Shown: one piece after another, positions 24,199 to 32,503 of the stretch
How the letters are laid out: each line of letters begins with the position of its first letter
How positions within the stretch are numbered: position 1 is the stretch's first letter
NCBI GenBank assembly: GCA_022653215.1
Contig: JALCSJ010000003.1
Span: 1 to 35,128, forward strand
Length of the DNA: 35,128 nt
Direction of reading: 5' to 3'
From: Acidaminococcaceae bacterium
Lineage (GTDB): Bacteria > Bacillota > Negativicutes > Acidaminococcales > Acidaminococcaceae
Translations under genes and position numbers: made by a program
The notes under the pieces: model-generated
The model's database searches: none
Told to the model about the DNA's origin: nothing
What the model saw: only the letters and a program-made list of their open reading frames with translations

Positions 24199-26001
24199 TT
24201 ACTTATCAACTTTAAGAATGGCCATAAAAGCTTCCTGAGGCAGTTCCACGGTGCCAACCTGCTTCATGCGTTTTTTACCGGCTTTCTGTTTTTCCAAAAG
24301 CTTACGTTTACGAGTAATATCGCCGCCGTAACACTTAGCCAGAACATCTTTGCGCATGGCACTGACAGTTTCTCTGGCAATAACTTTGCTGCCGATTGCT
24401 GCCTGAATGGGAATTTCAAAAAGCTGTCTGGGAATTACGCTTCTGAGTTTTTCTACCAATGCTCTGCCTCTGACCTGAGCTCTATCTCTATGAACAATGG
24501 CAGAAAGGGCATCTACCGGCTCACCGTTAAGCAGAATATCTACCTTAACTAAATTAGAAGGTCTATAGCCATGAAGTTCATAATCCAAGGAAGCGTACCC
24601 TCTGGTTACTGATTTCAGCCTGTCAAAATAGTCAAAGATAATCTCGCTTAGAGGCAATGCATAATGAATCATTACTCTATTTTCGTCAAGATAGGTCATA
24701 TTGCTGTATTCCCCGCGCTTTTCCTGACTAAGTTCCATAACCGGACCAACGTAATCTTTGGGAACGATAATAGTTGCATTCACAAAAGGTTCTTCTACAT
24801 GGTCAATAACTGTCTGATTGGGGAAAAGTGAAGGATTATCCACCATTTCAATTTGGCCGTTAGTGAGAAAGACTTCATATATAACGTTTGGTGCCGTAGT
24901 TAATAAAGTAAGATCATATTCACGTTCCAGTCGTTCTTTAATAACATCCATGTGCAGCAAGCCCAGAAAACCACAGCGGAAACCAAAGCCCAAAGCAGCT
25001 GATGTTTCCGGTTCAAAAAGCAGGGCTGCATCATTTAGCTGGAGTTTTTCCAAAGCATCCCTTAAGTTATCATAGTCGGAATTTTCCACAGGATAAAGTC
25101 CGCAATAAACCATGGGGGTTGCTTTCCTGTAACCGGGCAAAGGAACAGCCGCCGGATTGTCATTAGAAGTAACAGTGTCTCCTACTCTGGCATCCCGAAC
25201 GTTTTTAATGGCTGCAGCAATAAAGCCAACCTGACCTTCACCTAAAGAACCTACGTCAACTAAAGCCGGCTTGAATACGCCTACGTCCGTTACTTCGAAC
25301 ACTTTACCCGTAGCCATCATACGAATGGACATACCTTTATGGATTTCACCGTTGACAATACGGATATAAAGCATTACCCCTTTATAGGCATCATATTTGG
25401 AATCTACCACCAAAGCCTGAAGAGGTGCATCGCTGTCTCCGCTAGGTGACGGAACCCGCTTTACTACTGCTTCCAACACATCGTCTATGCCTATGCCTGT
25501 TTTAGCACTGCATAAAACCGCTTCGGAAGCATCAATACCCAGAACATCTTCAATTTCCTTTTTGACTTTGTCAGGGTCTGCACTGGGTAAATCAATTTTG
25601 TTGATAATGGGAATAATCTCTAAGTCATGTTCCATGGCCAAATAAACATTGGCCAAAGTCTGAGCTTCAATTCCCTGAGTTGCATCGATAACCAAAAGAG
25701 CTCCTTCACAGGCAGCCAAAGACCTGGATACTTCGTAGTTAAAGTCTACATGACCGGGAGTATCGATTAAATTTAAGATATAGTCCTGTCCATCTTGAGC
25801 TTTATAGTCCAGCTGCACAGCCTGAGCTTTAATGGTTATACCTCTTTCCCTTTCCAGGTCAAGGTTATCAAGAATCTGGTCTTCCATTTCTCTTTTAGTC
25901 AGAGTCCCGGTTCTTTCAATCAACCTGTCTGCCAGGGTAGATTTACCATGGTCAATATGGGCAATTATAGAAAAATTTCTGATATTTTTACTTTGTTTCA
26001 T
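24199..26001 (-). CDS. lepA: Translation elongation factor 4 (LepA)
   Basis: LepA/EF-4 is a ribosome-associated GTPase linked to 30S assembly and translation under stress. The 600 residues start with the GTPase G domain: [16 protein letters not shown] (G1), [12 protein letters not shown] (switch), IDTPGHVDF (G3) and [10 protein letters not shown] (G4). EF-G-like domains II, III and V follow, and the LepA C-terminal domain, with the late [16 protein letters not shown] stretch typical of LepA. The length is exactly usual. It has a good promoter at 26030-26058 and is cotranscribed with hemW. Confidence 0.98.
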   Translation of the reverse strand: MKQSKNIRNFSIIAHIDHGKSTLADRLIERTGTLTKREMEDQILDNLDLERERGITIKAQAVQLDYKAQDGQDYILNLIDTPGHVDFNYEVSRSLAACEGALLVIDATQGIEAQTLANVYLAMEHDLEIIPIINKIDLPSADPDKVKKEIEDVLGIDASEAVLCSAKTGIGIDDVLEAVVKRVPSPSGDSDAPLQALVVDSKYDAYKGVMLYIRIVNGEIHKGMSIRMMATGKVFEVTDVGVFKPALVDVGSLGEGQVGFIAAAIKNVRDARVGDTVTSNDNPAAVPLPGYRKATPMVYCGLYPVENSDYDNLRDALEKLQLNDAALLFEPETSAALGFGFRCGFLGLLHMDVIKERLEREYDLTLLTTAPNVIYEVFLTNGQIEMVDNPSLFPNQTVIDHVEEPFVNATIIVPKDYVGPVMELSQEKRGEYSNMTYLDENRVMIHYALPLSEIIFDYFDRLKSVTRGYASLDYELHGYRPSNLVKVDILLNGEPVDALSAIVHRDRAQVRGRALVEKLRSVIPRQLFEIPIQAAIGSKVIARETVSAMRKDVLAKCYGGDITRKRKLLEKQKAGKKRMKQVGTVELPQEAFMAILKVDK

Positions 26002-26029
26002 GGAAATTTGCTCCTTACGATAATGCTTA

Positions 26030-26058
26030 ATTATACCATGTTTAGTTACTGCTGTCTA
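26030..26058 (-). promoter_or_regulatory. Promoter of lepA-hemW
   Basis: TAGACA (26053-26058) and perfect TATAAT (26030-26035) are 17 bases apart, and a TG one base before the -10 makes it an extended -10. It starts two bases past the stop codon of the SGNH hydrolase gene, so lepA does not depend on that gene's transcript. Confidence 0.82.
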
Positions 26059-26060
26059 AG

Positions 26061-27596
26061 TTAGTTTTCATCATCTGTTTCTGACGAATTACCGGTCTCG
26101 GTTGGTTCATATTTTTCTGCATCGGCTTCTTTAGATACTCGGTCCCACTCTTTACTGATAGTTTCACCTATTATTTGTTTCACCAAAGCAGTGGGGTGGA
26201 GTCCTTCCACTGCCATATCGGTAGGCAAAAGCTCCGGTCCGAAAGGCATGGCTGCCAGTACATCTACATGTACCTGAGACCTGATATATTCATTAACTTC
26301 GGCAAATTTTTCCTGCCAATTATCACAGGTTGGTTCGTCAAAGCATTTTTTTATATTGTCCGGGTTGATGGGCAACAGGGTAAGAAAAATCGGTTTAATG
26401 TTATTTTTTAAGCATTTTTCTTTTATTTCCTGTAAATCATTAATGACTGATTCAGCAGTTACGCTGCTTCTTAAGCTATTGGTTCCTCCCATTATTAATA
26501 AATAATGAGGGTGGAATGGTAAAACATCATTTTCAAACCTGGCTAAAAGGGTAGCACTGGTATCTCCGCTGGCAGATAAATTAACAGCAGGGAACTTTAA
26601 ATAATGCACCCAGCTATAGGTAAACACCGCCGGTGAATAAGACATATCTCCACCGCCATGAGAAATACTGTCCCCAAAAACTCCCACTTGCCAGCCTACA
26701 CTGGGATCTGTCATAAAATGCCTGGTTGGACTATAAGTACCGATTGGTTTATTCTCTGCATCAAGGGCTCTTGCCCGCCAGAAAAACGGCTGAGACCCCA
26801 TTCTGGGATAATCGTCATAGACATCTGCTATATTAAAGATTTTACTCCAGATACGATATTTAGAAGGTGCAATCCCCAAAGGATTTTCAGGTTCCTTATT
26901 TGTAAGCTCTACTTCATATTTAGCTGCTCCCGGAACTGGTACGAAAGAATAAACAGGATAAAGAAGTACGGAACCGTTGCTGCTACTGATGTCATACTCA
27001 GCTAAGGGCTGTGGATAATTAATCCCGGGATTTTTAGCATCTATATATATTGGTTCGAAATCCGAAAAACCGCTAAGTGGTACTTTATCTATATTCATAG
27101 CTCTAACCCGCCATGCTAAATCCTTGGCATTAATATAAGGCGTCAAATCAAATTCATAGGTATTTGTATAAATATTTGCTGAGCTATAAACCAGCATAGG
27201 CTGCTTAGTAGGCTGTCCCTGTTTGTCTTTATTATAGCCTGCCCAAAGTTGGAACTCAAAACGCACAGCCATATTATACGGTTCCCAAGCAAACAGACTG
27301 TGCAAAGGAGCTGGATTGTTCTTGCCAAAGTGACTGATAGTTTTTAAAGCCACAAGTCCTGATGTTTCTCTTATGGTCTTATCTGGCATAATTGCCGTTG
27401 CTTTTTCTGTATTGTTAGGAGCAGTTGTTTTTTTAGTCTGCTTGGCCTTAGCCACCAGTTTATCCTGTTCTTGCATTATCTCCATCAAAGGAGAATTATT
27501 TTTGCTGGTCTCTGCCATTGATTTTTTTGCTTGGGCCGTGGCAGTAAAGGTTGTCAGACTAAGTATGACAGCCATTGCTAGATTAATTTTTTTCAT
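26061..27596 (-). CDS. Secreted SGNH/GDSL-family hydrolase with an N-terminal beta-sandwich-like region
   Basis: This predicted exported hydrolase (511 residues) has a signal peptide (about 1-23, cleavage near AQA-KKS), a Lys/Thr-rich linker to about 70, and a long non-catalytic region (about 85-300) with Trp/Tyr-rich strands that looks like fibronectin-III-type repeats (WRVRAMNIDKVPLSGFSDFE and WRARALDAENKPIG). The SGNH domain follows (about 303-490): GDS at 308-310 with Ser310 the likely nucleophile, GGTNS at 370-374 as block III, and GLHP with His467 as block V. The acid is in an ExxH (Glu464) rather than the usual DxxH arrangement. The C-terminus is acidic. The substrate is unknown; an ester or acetyl group on a surface glycan or cell-wall polymer is plausible. 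It is an insertion between rpsT and lepA relative to the usual gene order. Confidence 0.85.
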   Translation of the reverse strand: MKKINLAMAVILSLTTFTATAQAKKSMAETSKNNSPLMEIMQEQDKLVAKAKQTKKTTAPNNTEKATAIMPDKTIRETSGLVALKTISHFGKNNPAPLHSLFAWEPYNMAVRFEFQLWAGYNKDKQGQPTKQPMLVYSSANIYTNTYEFDLTPYINAKDLAWRVRAMNIDKVPLSGFSDFEPIYIDAKNPGINYPQPLAEYDISSSNGSVLLYPVYSFVPVPGAAKYEVELTNKEPENPLGIAPSKYRIWSKIFNIADVYDDYPRMGSQPFFWRARALDAENKPIGTYSPTRHFMTDPSVGWQVGVFGDSISHGGGDMSYSPAVFTYSWVHYLKFPAVNLSASGDTSATLLARFENDVLPFHPHYLLIMGGTNSLRSSVTAESVINDLQEIKEKCLKNNIKPIFLTLLPINPDNIKKCFDEPTCDNWQEKFAEVNEYIRSQVHVDVLAAMPFGPELLPTDMAVEGLHPTALVKQIIGETISKEWDRVSKEADAEKYEPTETGNSSETDDEN

Positions 27597-27654
27597 TTAA
27601 ATCACTCTGCTTTCCTAAAATCTTTTATGTTCAATATATTTGTCTATATATGCC

Positions 27655-27682
27655 AAAAAAGGCTGACAAAATGTCAGCCTTT
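27655..27682 (-). terminator. Terminator of rpsT
   Basis: A perfect 11-bp stem (AAAGGCTGACA at 27658-27668 with its complement at 27672-27682) with a three-base loop. On the minus strand it is followed by T bases down to about 27655. It lies 18 bases after the rpsT stop codon. Confidence 0.88.
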
Positions 27683-27700
27683 ATTCTCGTACAGTTTTGC

Positions 27701-27964
27701 TTATTTAACTGCATTTACTTTCTTGGCTAAGCGGGACTTTTTCCGCGCAGCAGCCTTTTTATGAATAGTACCCTTGCGAGCAGCTTTATCCAATAAACCG
27801 GCAGCAACCTTCAAAGTAGCTTGTGCTTCGTCTTTAGATCCGGCAGCAGCTTGTGCTTCAACCTTACGGGCTGTAGTACGAATCTTAGCTTTTACTTGAC
27901 CATTGGCAACCCGACGTTCTTCATCGGTTTTTACACTACGAATGGAAGATTTAATATTCGGCAT
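27701..27964 (-). CDS. rpsT: 30S ribosomal protein S20
   Basis: S20 is a primary binding protein of 16S rRNA. The 87 residues are Lys/Arg/Ala-rich and match the family from MPNIKSSIRSVKTDEERR at the N-terminus to the helical GTIHKKAAARKKSRLAKK near the end. The start chosen is ATG at 27964 with GGAGGTGAAGAA directly upstream; a longer reading frame with seven extra residues runs through that ribosome-binding site and is rejected. The rpsT-lepA order is normal in Firmicutes, here interrupted by the SGNH hydrolase. Confidence 0.98.
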   Translation of the reverse strand: MPNIKSSIRSVKTDEERRVANGQVKAKIRTTARKVEAQAAAGSKDEAQATLKVAAGLLDKAARKGTIHKKAAARKKSRLAKKVNAVK

Positions 27965-27997
27965 TTCTTCACCTCCAGCAATCAACTTTACCGAAGT

Positions 27998-28026
27998 ATT
28001 TTACCATTATTATAGAATTTACGCAA
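27998..28026 (-). promoter_or_regulatory. Predicted promoter of rpsT
   Basis: TTGCGT (28021-28026) and TAAAAT (27998-28003) are 17 bases apart, and a TG one base before the -10 gives an extended -10. A second TATAAT lies a few bases upstream and might be an alternative. It begins nine bases past the leuA stop, and no terminator separates them, so leuA read-through is possible. Confidence 0.45.
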
Positions 28027-28035
28027 GTCCATAAA

Positions 28036-29730
28036 TTAAGCATTTTTTAGAGAGCGATTCATGGCATTAACGACCCCCAATAATGAAGTTGTATTAATAT
28101 TAGGATTAATGCCTACTCCAAAGACATGTTCACCATCCGGCCGTTTTAATTCAATATAGGCAATAGCCTTGGAATTAGATCCCTGAGAAATGGCGTGTTC
28201 ATGATAATCAATAAATTCATAGCCTTTTACTCCGATTGTCTGCAGGGCATTAAAGAAAGCATCAATGGGGCCATTACCATGACCGGTAATGTAAGTATCT
28301 TTGCCTCTCACCTCAACATTGCCTTCAAAAGTAGTACGGGCCTCGCCCCCTTCATGATCCGGCTGTTCCTCGGAAATCTTATGCTTTTTAAGAGCATAAA
28401 TGCCTTTGTAATCAACATATTCTTTGTTGAAGATGCTTACTATCTTAGTAGAGCTTAGTTCATCACCATAATTATCCGCGGCATCTTTCACTACCTTACC
28501 GAATTCCACCTGCATAGCTTTAGGAAGCCTGTACCCGACTGTCTGTTCCATGACAAAAGCTGCTCCCCCTTTGCCTGACTGACTGTTAATTCTGATAACC
28601 GGTTCATACTCACGGTTAATATCCGCCGGATTAATTGGCAGATAAGGTACTTCCCAGTAAGGAGTATTGGTATCCGCCATATAGGCAAGGCCCTTACGAA
28701 CTGCATCTTGATGGGAGCCGGAAAAAGCCGTGAAGACCAGTTTCCCTGCATAGGGATGTCTGTCATCAATGGGCATTTTTGTCACTTGTTCACAAACATC
28801 TTTTATGTGATTAATATGACTAAAATCCAGCTTGGGATCAACATTATGGGTATACATATTTAGTGCAACGTTCACTATATCAACATTGCCGGTTCTTTCT
28901 CCGTTGCCGAACAAAGTTCCCTCTACTCTGTCTGCCCCTGCCATAATAGCTAACTCCGTAGCTGCTACGCCTGTTCCTCTGTCATTATGAGGATGAATAC
29001 TGATAATAGATCTTCCGTCCTTTTTTAAAGCTCGGCAGCAGTATTCAATCTGGTCAGCATAGGTATTGGGAGTAGACATTTCAACAGTTGATGGTAAGTT
29101 TAAAATAACCGGGTTTTCCTTCGTGGCACCCAAAGCATCCAAAACTGCATCGCAGATTTCTATGGCATAATCCATCTCTGTACCGGTAAAACTTTCCGGT
29201 GAGTATTCATAGCGAATATGCATGCCGCTTTTAGCCACTTCTTCTTCGGTAAGCTGCTTAATCAGCTTTGCCCCTTCAACGGCAATTGCCGTAATACCGT
29301 CTTTACCCTTGTTAAAAACAATTTTTCTCTGTAAAGCAGACGTGGAATTATAAAAATGAATAATCACATTTTTAGCTCCCTGTACTGCTTCAAAAGTTTT
29401 CTTAATCAGTTTGGGCCGAGCCTGAACTAATACCTGAATGGTAACATCATCCGGTATGTAGTTTTTTTCGATTAACGTCCGCAAAATTTCATATTCGGTT
29501 TCTGATGCAGAAGGGAAACCCACTTCAATCTCTTTAAAACCAATATCTACCAAAGTTTTAAACAATAAAAGTTTTTCTTCCAGCTGCATCGGTGTAACCA
29601 ACGCCTGATTACCATCTCGTAAATCTACACTGCACCAAATAGGCGGTGCGGTAATTTTCTTATTCGGCCATTGCCTATCCGGTAATTTTACTCCCATAAA
29701 CGGTAAATACTTCTTAACTGGTTGATGCAT
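28036..29730 (-). CDS. leuA: 2-isopropylmalate synthase, long (type 2) form
   Basis: LeuA condenses acetyl-CoA with 2-oxoisovalerate in the first committed step of leucine synthesis. The 564 residues form the long LeuA type: the catalytic TIM barrel with WCSVDLRDGNQAL, GFKEIEVGFPSASETEYE and ISIHPHNDRGTG (metal-binding His-x-His in HPHNDRG), a linker, and a C-terminal regulatory domain (about 430-564), the LeuA allosteric domain that binds leucine. The start is ATG at 29730, eight bases after GGGAGG; a longer frame of nine extra residues runs through this site. A T-box leader with a Leu (CTC) specifier lies upstream. No leuB, leuC or leuD is adjacent, so the rest of the pathway must lie elsewhere. 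Confidence 0.96.
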   Translation of the reverse strand: MHQPVKKYLPFMGVKLPDRQWPNKKITAPPIWCSVDLRDGNQALVTPMQLEEKLLLFKTLVDIGFKEIEVGFPSASETEYEILRTLIEKNYIPDDVTIQVLVQARPKLIKKTFEAVQGAKNVIIHFYNSTSALQRKIVFNKGKDGITAIAVEGAKLIKQLTEEEVAKSGMHIRYEYSPESFTGTEMDYAIEICDAVLDALGATKENPVILNLPSTVEMSTPNTYADQIEYCCRALKKDGRSIISIHPHNDRGTGVAATELAIMAGADRVEGTLFGNGERTGNVDIVNVALNMYTHNVDPKLDFSHINHIKDVCEQVTKMPIDDRHPYAGKLVFTAFSGSHQDAVRKGLAYMADTNTPYWEVPYLPINPADINREYEPVIRINSQSGKGGAAFVMEQTVGYRLPKAMQVEFGKVVKDAADNYGDELSSTKIVSIFNKEYVDYKGIYALKKHKISEEQPDHEGGEARTTFEGNVEVRGKDTYITGHGNGPIDAFFNALQTIGVKGYEFIDYHEHAISQGSNSKAIAYIELKRPDGEHVFGVGINPNINTTSLLGVVNAMNRSLKNA

Positions 29731-29759
29731 TTTTAAATCCTCCCTGTTTCTGGGCAATA

Positions 29760-30030
29760 AAAAATCGCCCCAATTATAATTATAGGGGCGAGGAATAATC
29801 CGCGCGGTACCACCCTGCTTCGGTTGCTAAACGCAACCCTCTCGGTCTCCAACAAGACCTTAACCTTTAACGGAGCTTACCGTCTTGAGCTAAGTATCGC
29901 CCAAGCAACTCGAGGGTGAGTATACAGATACTGACAACCATCGGCTTGCACCGTCCGCCGACTCTCTACAGGCTTGTTCAGTAAATTTTATCCCTGTCAC
30001 AGTTTTTAATAAAAAACATATTTAGTTGAT
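29760..30030 (-). promoter_or_regulatory. T-box riboswitch, Leu specifier (CTC), controlling leuA
   Basis: This fills the 5' half of the 733-base gap between leuA and metQ. On the minus strand, stem I begins near 30000 (GTGACAGGG). The specifier CTC (29918-29920) is followed by A and then CCCT, which pairs with the AGGG of the lower stem. The T-box AGGGTGGTACCGCG is at 29803-29816, followed by the terminator 29766-29790. Specifier and product (leucine synthesis) agree. Uncharged tRNA-Leu(GAG) should promote leuA transcription. Confidence 0.9.
29766..29790 (-). terminator. T-box terminator of the leuA leader
   Basis: CGCCCC (left arm) and GGGGCG (right arm) pair around an AT-rich inner stem and are followed on the minus strand by a T tract. 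It sits 36 bases before the leuA ATG. Confidence 0.87.
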
Positions 30031-30037
30031 AGTTGCA

Positions 30038-30066
30038 ATTATAGTAAAATGATTTATGTTTGTCAA
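30038..30066 (-). promoter_or_regulatory. Promoter of leuA
   Basis: Perfect TTGACA (30061-30066) and TATAAT (30038-30043) boxes, 17 bases apart. It is divergent from the metQ promoter, with about 42 bases between the two -35 elements. No obvious operator palindrome is present between them. Confidence 0.88.
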
Positions 30067-30108
30067 TAACTTTGTAAACATTTTTCTTTATTTTCTTCAC
30101 AATCTTCC

Positions 30109-30137
30109 TTGACAGATGTGTTTTGCTATGCTATATT
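30109..30137 (+). promoter_or_regulatory. Promoter of metQ
   Basis: Perfect TTGACA (30109-30114) and TATATT (30132-30137) boxes, 17 bases apart. The transcript would start near 30144 and carry the Met T-box. Confidence 0.86.
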
Positions 30138-30143
30138 GATACA

Positions 30144-30414
30144 CAACTTGATAAGTGCTATGAAGAGAATAGTAAATAAAGATTATTGACACAGAGATCT
30201 CTCGCAGTGGTGAAAGAGAGAACAAGAAACTTTATTGAAGATGGCCTCTGAGCAGATTGGTCGAATATTTTAGACCTTCCGGGTGTGCCCGTTACAGCGC
30301 TGGAGTATTGATAGCGAGAGCTTGCGTACTTGAGAAGGCTTAACCTGTGAAGGTTAGGTGAATTAGGGTGGTATCACGGAGCTTCCGTCCCTTTATGGGG
30401 GTGGAGGTTTTTTT
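30144..30414 (+). promoter_or_regulatory. T-box riboswitch, Met specifier (ATG), controlling metQ
   Basis: The leader has stem I with AGTA (30171-30174) followed by AATAAAG, which pairs with CTTTATT on the 3' side. The loop next to it carries the specifier ATG at 30241-30243, followed by G, just before CTCT, which pairs with AGAG upstream of the AGTA. The T-box AGGGTGGTATCACG lies at 30365-30378 and the terminator at 30382-30414. Met specificity fits the MetQ-type gene behind it. The T-box sequence has ATC where the ileS leader has ACC, a tolerated variant. Confidence 0.88.
30382..30414 (+). terminator. T-box terminator of the metQ leader
   Basis: CTTCCGTCCC (30382-30391) pairs with GGGGTGGAGG (30398-30407, with some G-U pairs) and is followed by seven T bases (30408-30414). 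The left arm overlaps the sequence that follows the T-box, as required for the antiterminator switch. Confidence 0.85.
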
Positions 30415-30463
30415 ATTTCCCATTCAAACACTACAAGTAAAACATCTGAGGAGGAAGATAATT

Positions 30464-31321
30464 ATGATTTGGACAAAGAAAGTAGCAACATTATTGGTGG
30501 GTTTATCTGTAATAGGAGCAGTAGTCGGTTGCGGCGGCACCCAAGAAAAAGCTAAGCCTGCAGCTAAACAGGAAAGCAAAATAGACACATCCAAACCTGT
30601 GAAAGTAGGCGTAAATCCAGGGCCCCATGCGGAAATCATGGATAACGTAAAAAAACTTGCCGCTAAAAAAGGACTGAATATTGAAGTCGTTGAGTTTAGT
30701 GATTTCGTAACTCCCAATAGTGCCTTGGCGGCAGGAGAAATTTGGGCCAATTGTTTCCAGCACGAACCTTTCTTGAAAGCAACTTTGAAAAAAGAGCCTA
30801 AATTTGATTTGGTTAAAGCTTTTAATACTGCACTTTTCCCTATTAATATTTATTCTAAAAAATTAAAACCCGGTGATGCTATTCCCGACGGAGCAAAAAT
30901 CGCTATTCCCAATGATCCTACCAACGGTGGCCGTTCTATTTTAATGCTGGCCAATCACGGATTATTGAAAGTGAAAAATCCCAAGGACATTAGTACTACT
31001 GTTCATGACATTACAGAAAATCCTCACAATTTCACTTTTATTGAACTAGAAGCTGCTGCCATTCCCCGCAGTCTTGACGATGTAACCTGTGCGGCCATCA
31101 ACACTACTTATGCTATGAACGCAGGATTAAATCCTGCCAAGGATCCTATTGTCAAGGAAACTGCTGATTCATTCTATGTCAATATTGTGGCAGTTAAGAA
31201 AGAAACTTTAAACGATCCTCGTTTGAAGATATTCAAAGAGGTTTACCAATCCAAGGAAAATGGTGAGTTCATTAAATCTCATTATCCCGGATCTGTTGTT
31301 TTGGGCTGGAAAGAAAAATAA
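30464..31321 (+). CDS. metQ: MetQ/NlpA-type D-/L-methionine-binding lipoprotein
   Basis: MetQ is the surface-anchored substrate-binding subunit of the MetNIQ methionine ABC importer. The 285 residues start with a lipoprotein signal (KKVATLLVGLSVIG, then VVGC with Cys23) and continue as a NlpA_2 binding protein: VKVGVNPGPHAEIMDNVKK, IEVVEFSDFVTPNSALA, IWANCFQHEPFLK, and AIPNDPTNGGRSILML. The start chosen is ATG at 30464, preceded by GAGGAGG; an open frame from a GTG at 30368 runs through the T-box and terminator and is rejected. Genes for MetN and MetI are not adjacent. The Met T-box supports a methionine role rather than a general amino-acid one. Confidence 0.92.
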   Translation: MIWTKKVATLLVGLSVIGAVVGCGGTQEKAKPAAKQESKIDTSKPVKVGVNPGPHAEIMDNVKKLAAKKGLNIEVVEFSDFVTPNSALAAGEIWANCFQHEPFLKATLKKEPKFDLVKAFNTALFPINIYSKKLKPGDAIPDGAKIAIPNDPTNGGRSILMLANHGLLKVKNPKDISTTVHDITENPHNFTFIELEAAAIPRSLDDVTCAAINTTYAMNAGLNPAKDPIVKETADSFYVNIVAVKKETLNDPRLKIFKEVYQSKENGEFIKSHYPGSVVLGWKEK

Positions 31322-31335
31322 AAATTTTATAAAGC

Positions 31336-31379
31336 AAGGACTGCATAACAATGACTTTTGTCATTGTTATGCAGTCCTT
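31336..31379. terminator. Bidirectional terminator between metQ and the DUF2939-like gene
   Basis: A perfect 19-bp stem (AAGGACTGCATAACAATGA at 31336-31354 with its complement at 31361-31379) with a six-base loop. It is followed by T bases on the plus strand and lies between convergent genes, so it serves metQ and the minus-strand gene. Confidence 0.95.
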
Positions 31380-31392
31380 TTTTACCACAATT

Positions 31393-32466
31393 TTATTTCG
31401 CGTCAGGAATTTCAGTTAAGTATTTAAGCGTAGAGCCATCTTCCATGTCAACTTCCGTAAATAGCACATCCTGGGTCGTTGTGCTGAAGTCTGCAGCAAT
31501 GACAGCTTTGTCTGCCGGATCTTGTCCGTTTAAGTGCCAAATATTGCTGTAGCCCCATTTTTTCTGTTGATCGGCTGATAGGTCCAAATTCTTGGAATCG
31601 AAGTCTCTGGAGAAGATTTGGGTGCCTTTGGCATCATAAACCAGGACCTGGCCTTTCACTCGTTTAACTTTGGGGTCCAAAAGTTCAAAAGAAAAGGTTG
31701 CATGAATTGCGTAAGCAGGAATACCGCTTTCGTTTTCGGTCACTTTTTTTATGCTGAAAGTTTTACTGCCGTCTTTAACAGCCCTGACTTTTTCACCGAT
31801 TTTCTCTTTGATTGGTTTATTCAGTTCCAGCAATTTGGCTAAAACTGCAGCATCTCTGTTTTTAACAAAAGTTTGCAAGCCGCTTAAGTGTACCAGTCGC
31901 CAGGTTCCGTCTTCCAGTCTGTTCATGGTAATAGCCAGAGGAAATTCCTGTTGCAACGCTTTATCATAGAGTTTACAAGTAACTACCGTAGTATCATTAT
32001 GTCTTGCTGTTTTGTCGATACCCTTAAACTCCATGTTAAGAAAACCCATTCTTTCTATAGCCGCTGCCGCAATGGCAAAACCATCGTTATTAGTGTCAAT
32101 GGGCTGGAAAACACCTTGTTGGACATAGGTTCTGATTTGACTGTTAAAAGCCGGCAAAGCAATATTTTTTACCATAGCCACAAAATTGTCTTTAAATGGT
32201 CCCGATTCTTCACCGGTCATAACCGTTGTATCAATCATAACTGTGACCATATCATCAGAAAGACGACTAACGTCAACATGTTTTTCGAAAGCAGCATCGT
32301 CATGCTGCGCAATAGCTTTCTGAATTAGTCCCAAACTGTACTGAGGTGATCTCAGCCAGTAAAATTTATAGAAAGCCGCAACTCCAACGATAGCTAAAAA
32401 TATTAGTGCGAGAAATATTCTCAGGATTTTTCCATGAGTTTTTTTGCTTGGTTCTTCTGTTGCCAT
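31393..32466 (-). CDS. Membrane-anchored DUF2939-like protein
   Basis: I cannot assign a function. The 357-residue protein has a basic N-terminus (KKTHGKILR), one membrane segment (about 16-33, LALIFLAIVGVAAFY), and an extracytoplasmic region. The start of the latter, WLRSPQYSLGLIQKAIAQHDD...FEKHVDVSRL, resembles DUF2939 (pattern: SPxYSLxxIKxAIxxxDxxxFxxxVD). A second half (about 190-357) holds beta-rich stretches such as SFELLDPKVKRVKGQVL and a putative C-terminal beta strand. The ATG at 32466 follows GGAGCAG. It lies 37 bases after the AICAR formyltransferase and shares its ZTP-regulated transcript; whether the link is functional is unknown. Confidence 0.75.
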   Translation of the reverse strand: MATEEPSKKTHGKILRIFLALIFLAIVGVAAFYKFYWLRSPQYSLGLIQKAIAQHDDAAFEKHVDVSRLSDDMVTVMIDTTVMTGEESGPFKDNFVAMVKNIALPAFNSQIRTYVQQGVFQPIDTNNDGFAIAAAAIERMGFLNMEFKGIDKTARHNDTTVVTCKLYDKALQQEFPLAITMNRLEDGTWRLVHLSGLQTFVKNRDAAVLAKLLELNKPIKEKIGEKVRAVKDGSKTFSIKKVTENESGIPAYAIHATFSFELLDPKVKRVKGQVLVYDAKGTQIFSRDFDSKNLDLSADQQKKWGYSNIWHLNGQDPADKAVIAADFSTTTQDVLFTEVDMEDGSTLKYLTEIPDAK

Positions 32467-32503
32467 GTTTACTGCTCCTTATAATTGATTTTTTGTTTTA
32501 AAA

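Noticed and set aside
30368-30463. Longer metQ start (GTG at 30368) giving 32 extra residues
   Set aside because: The extension runs through the T-box sequence and terminator, and hides the lipoprotein signal; the ATG at 30464 has a strong ribosome-binding site.
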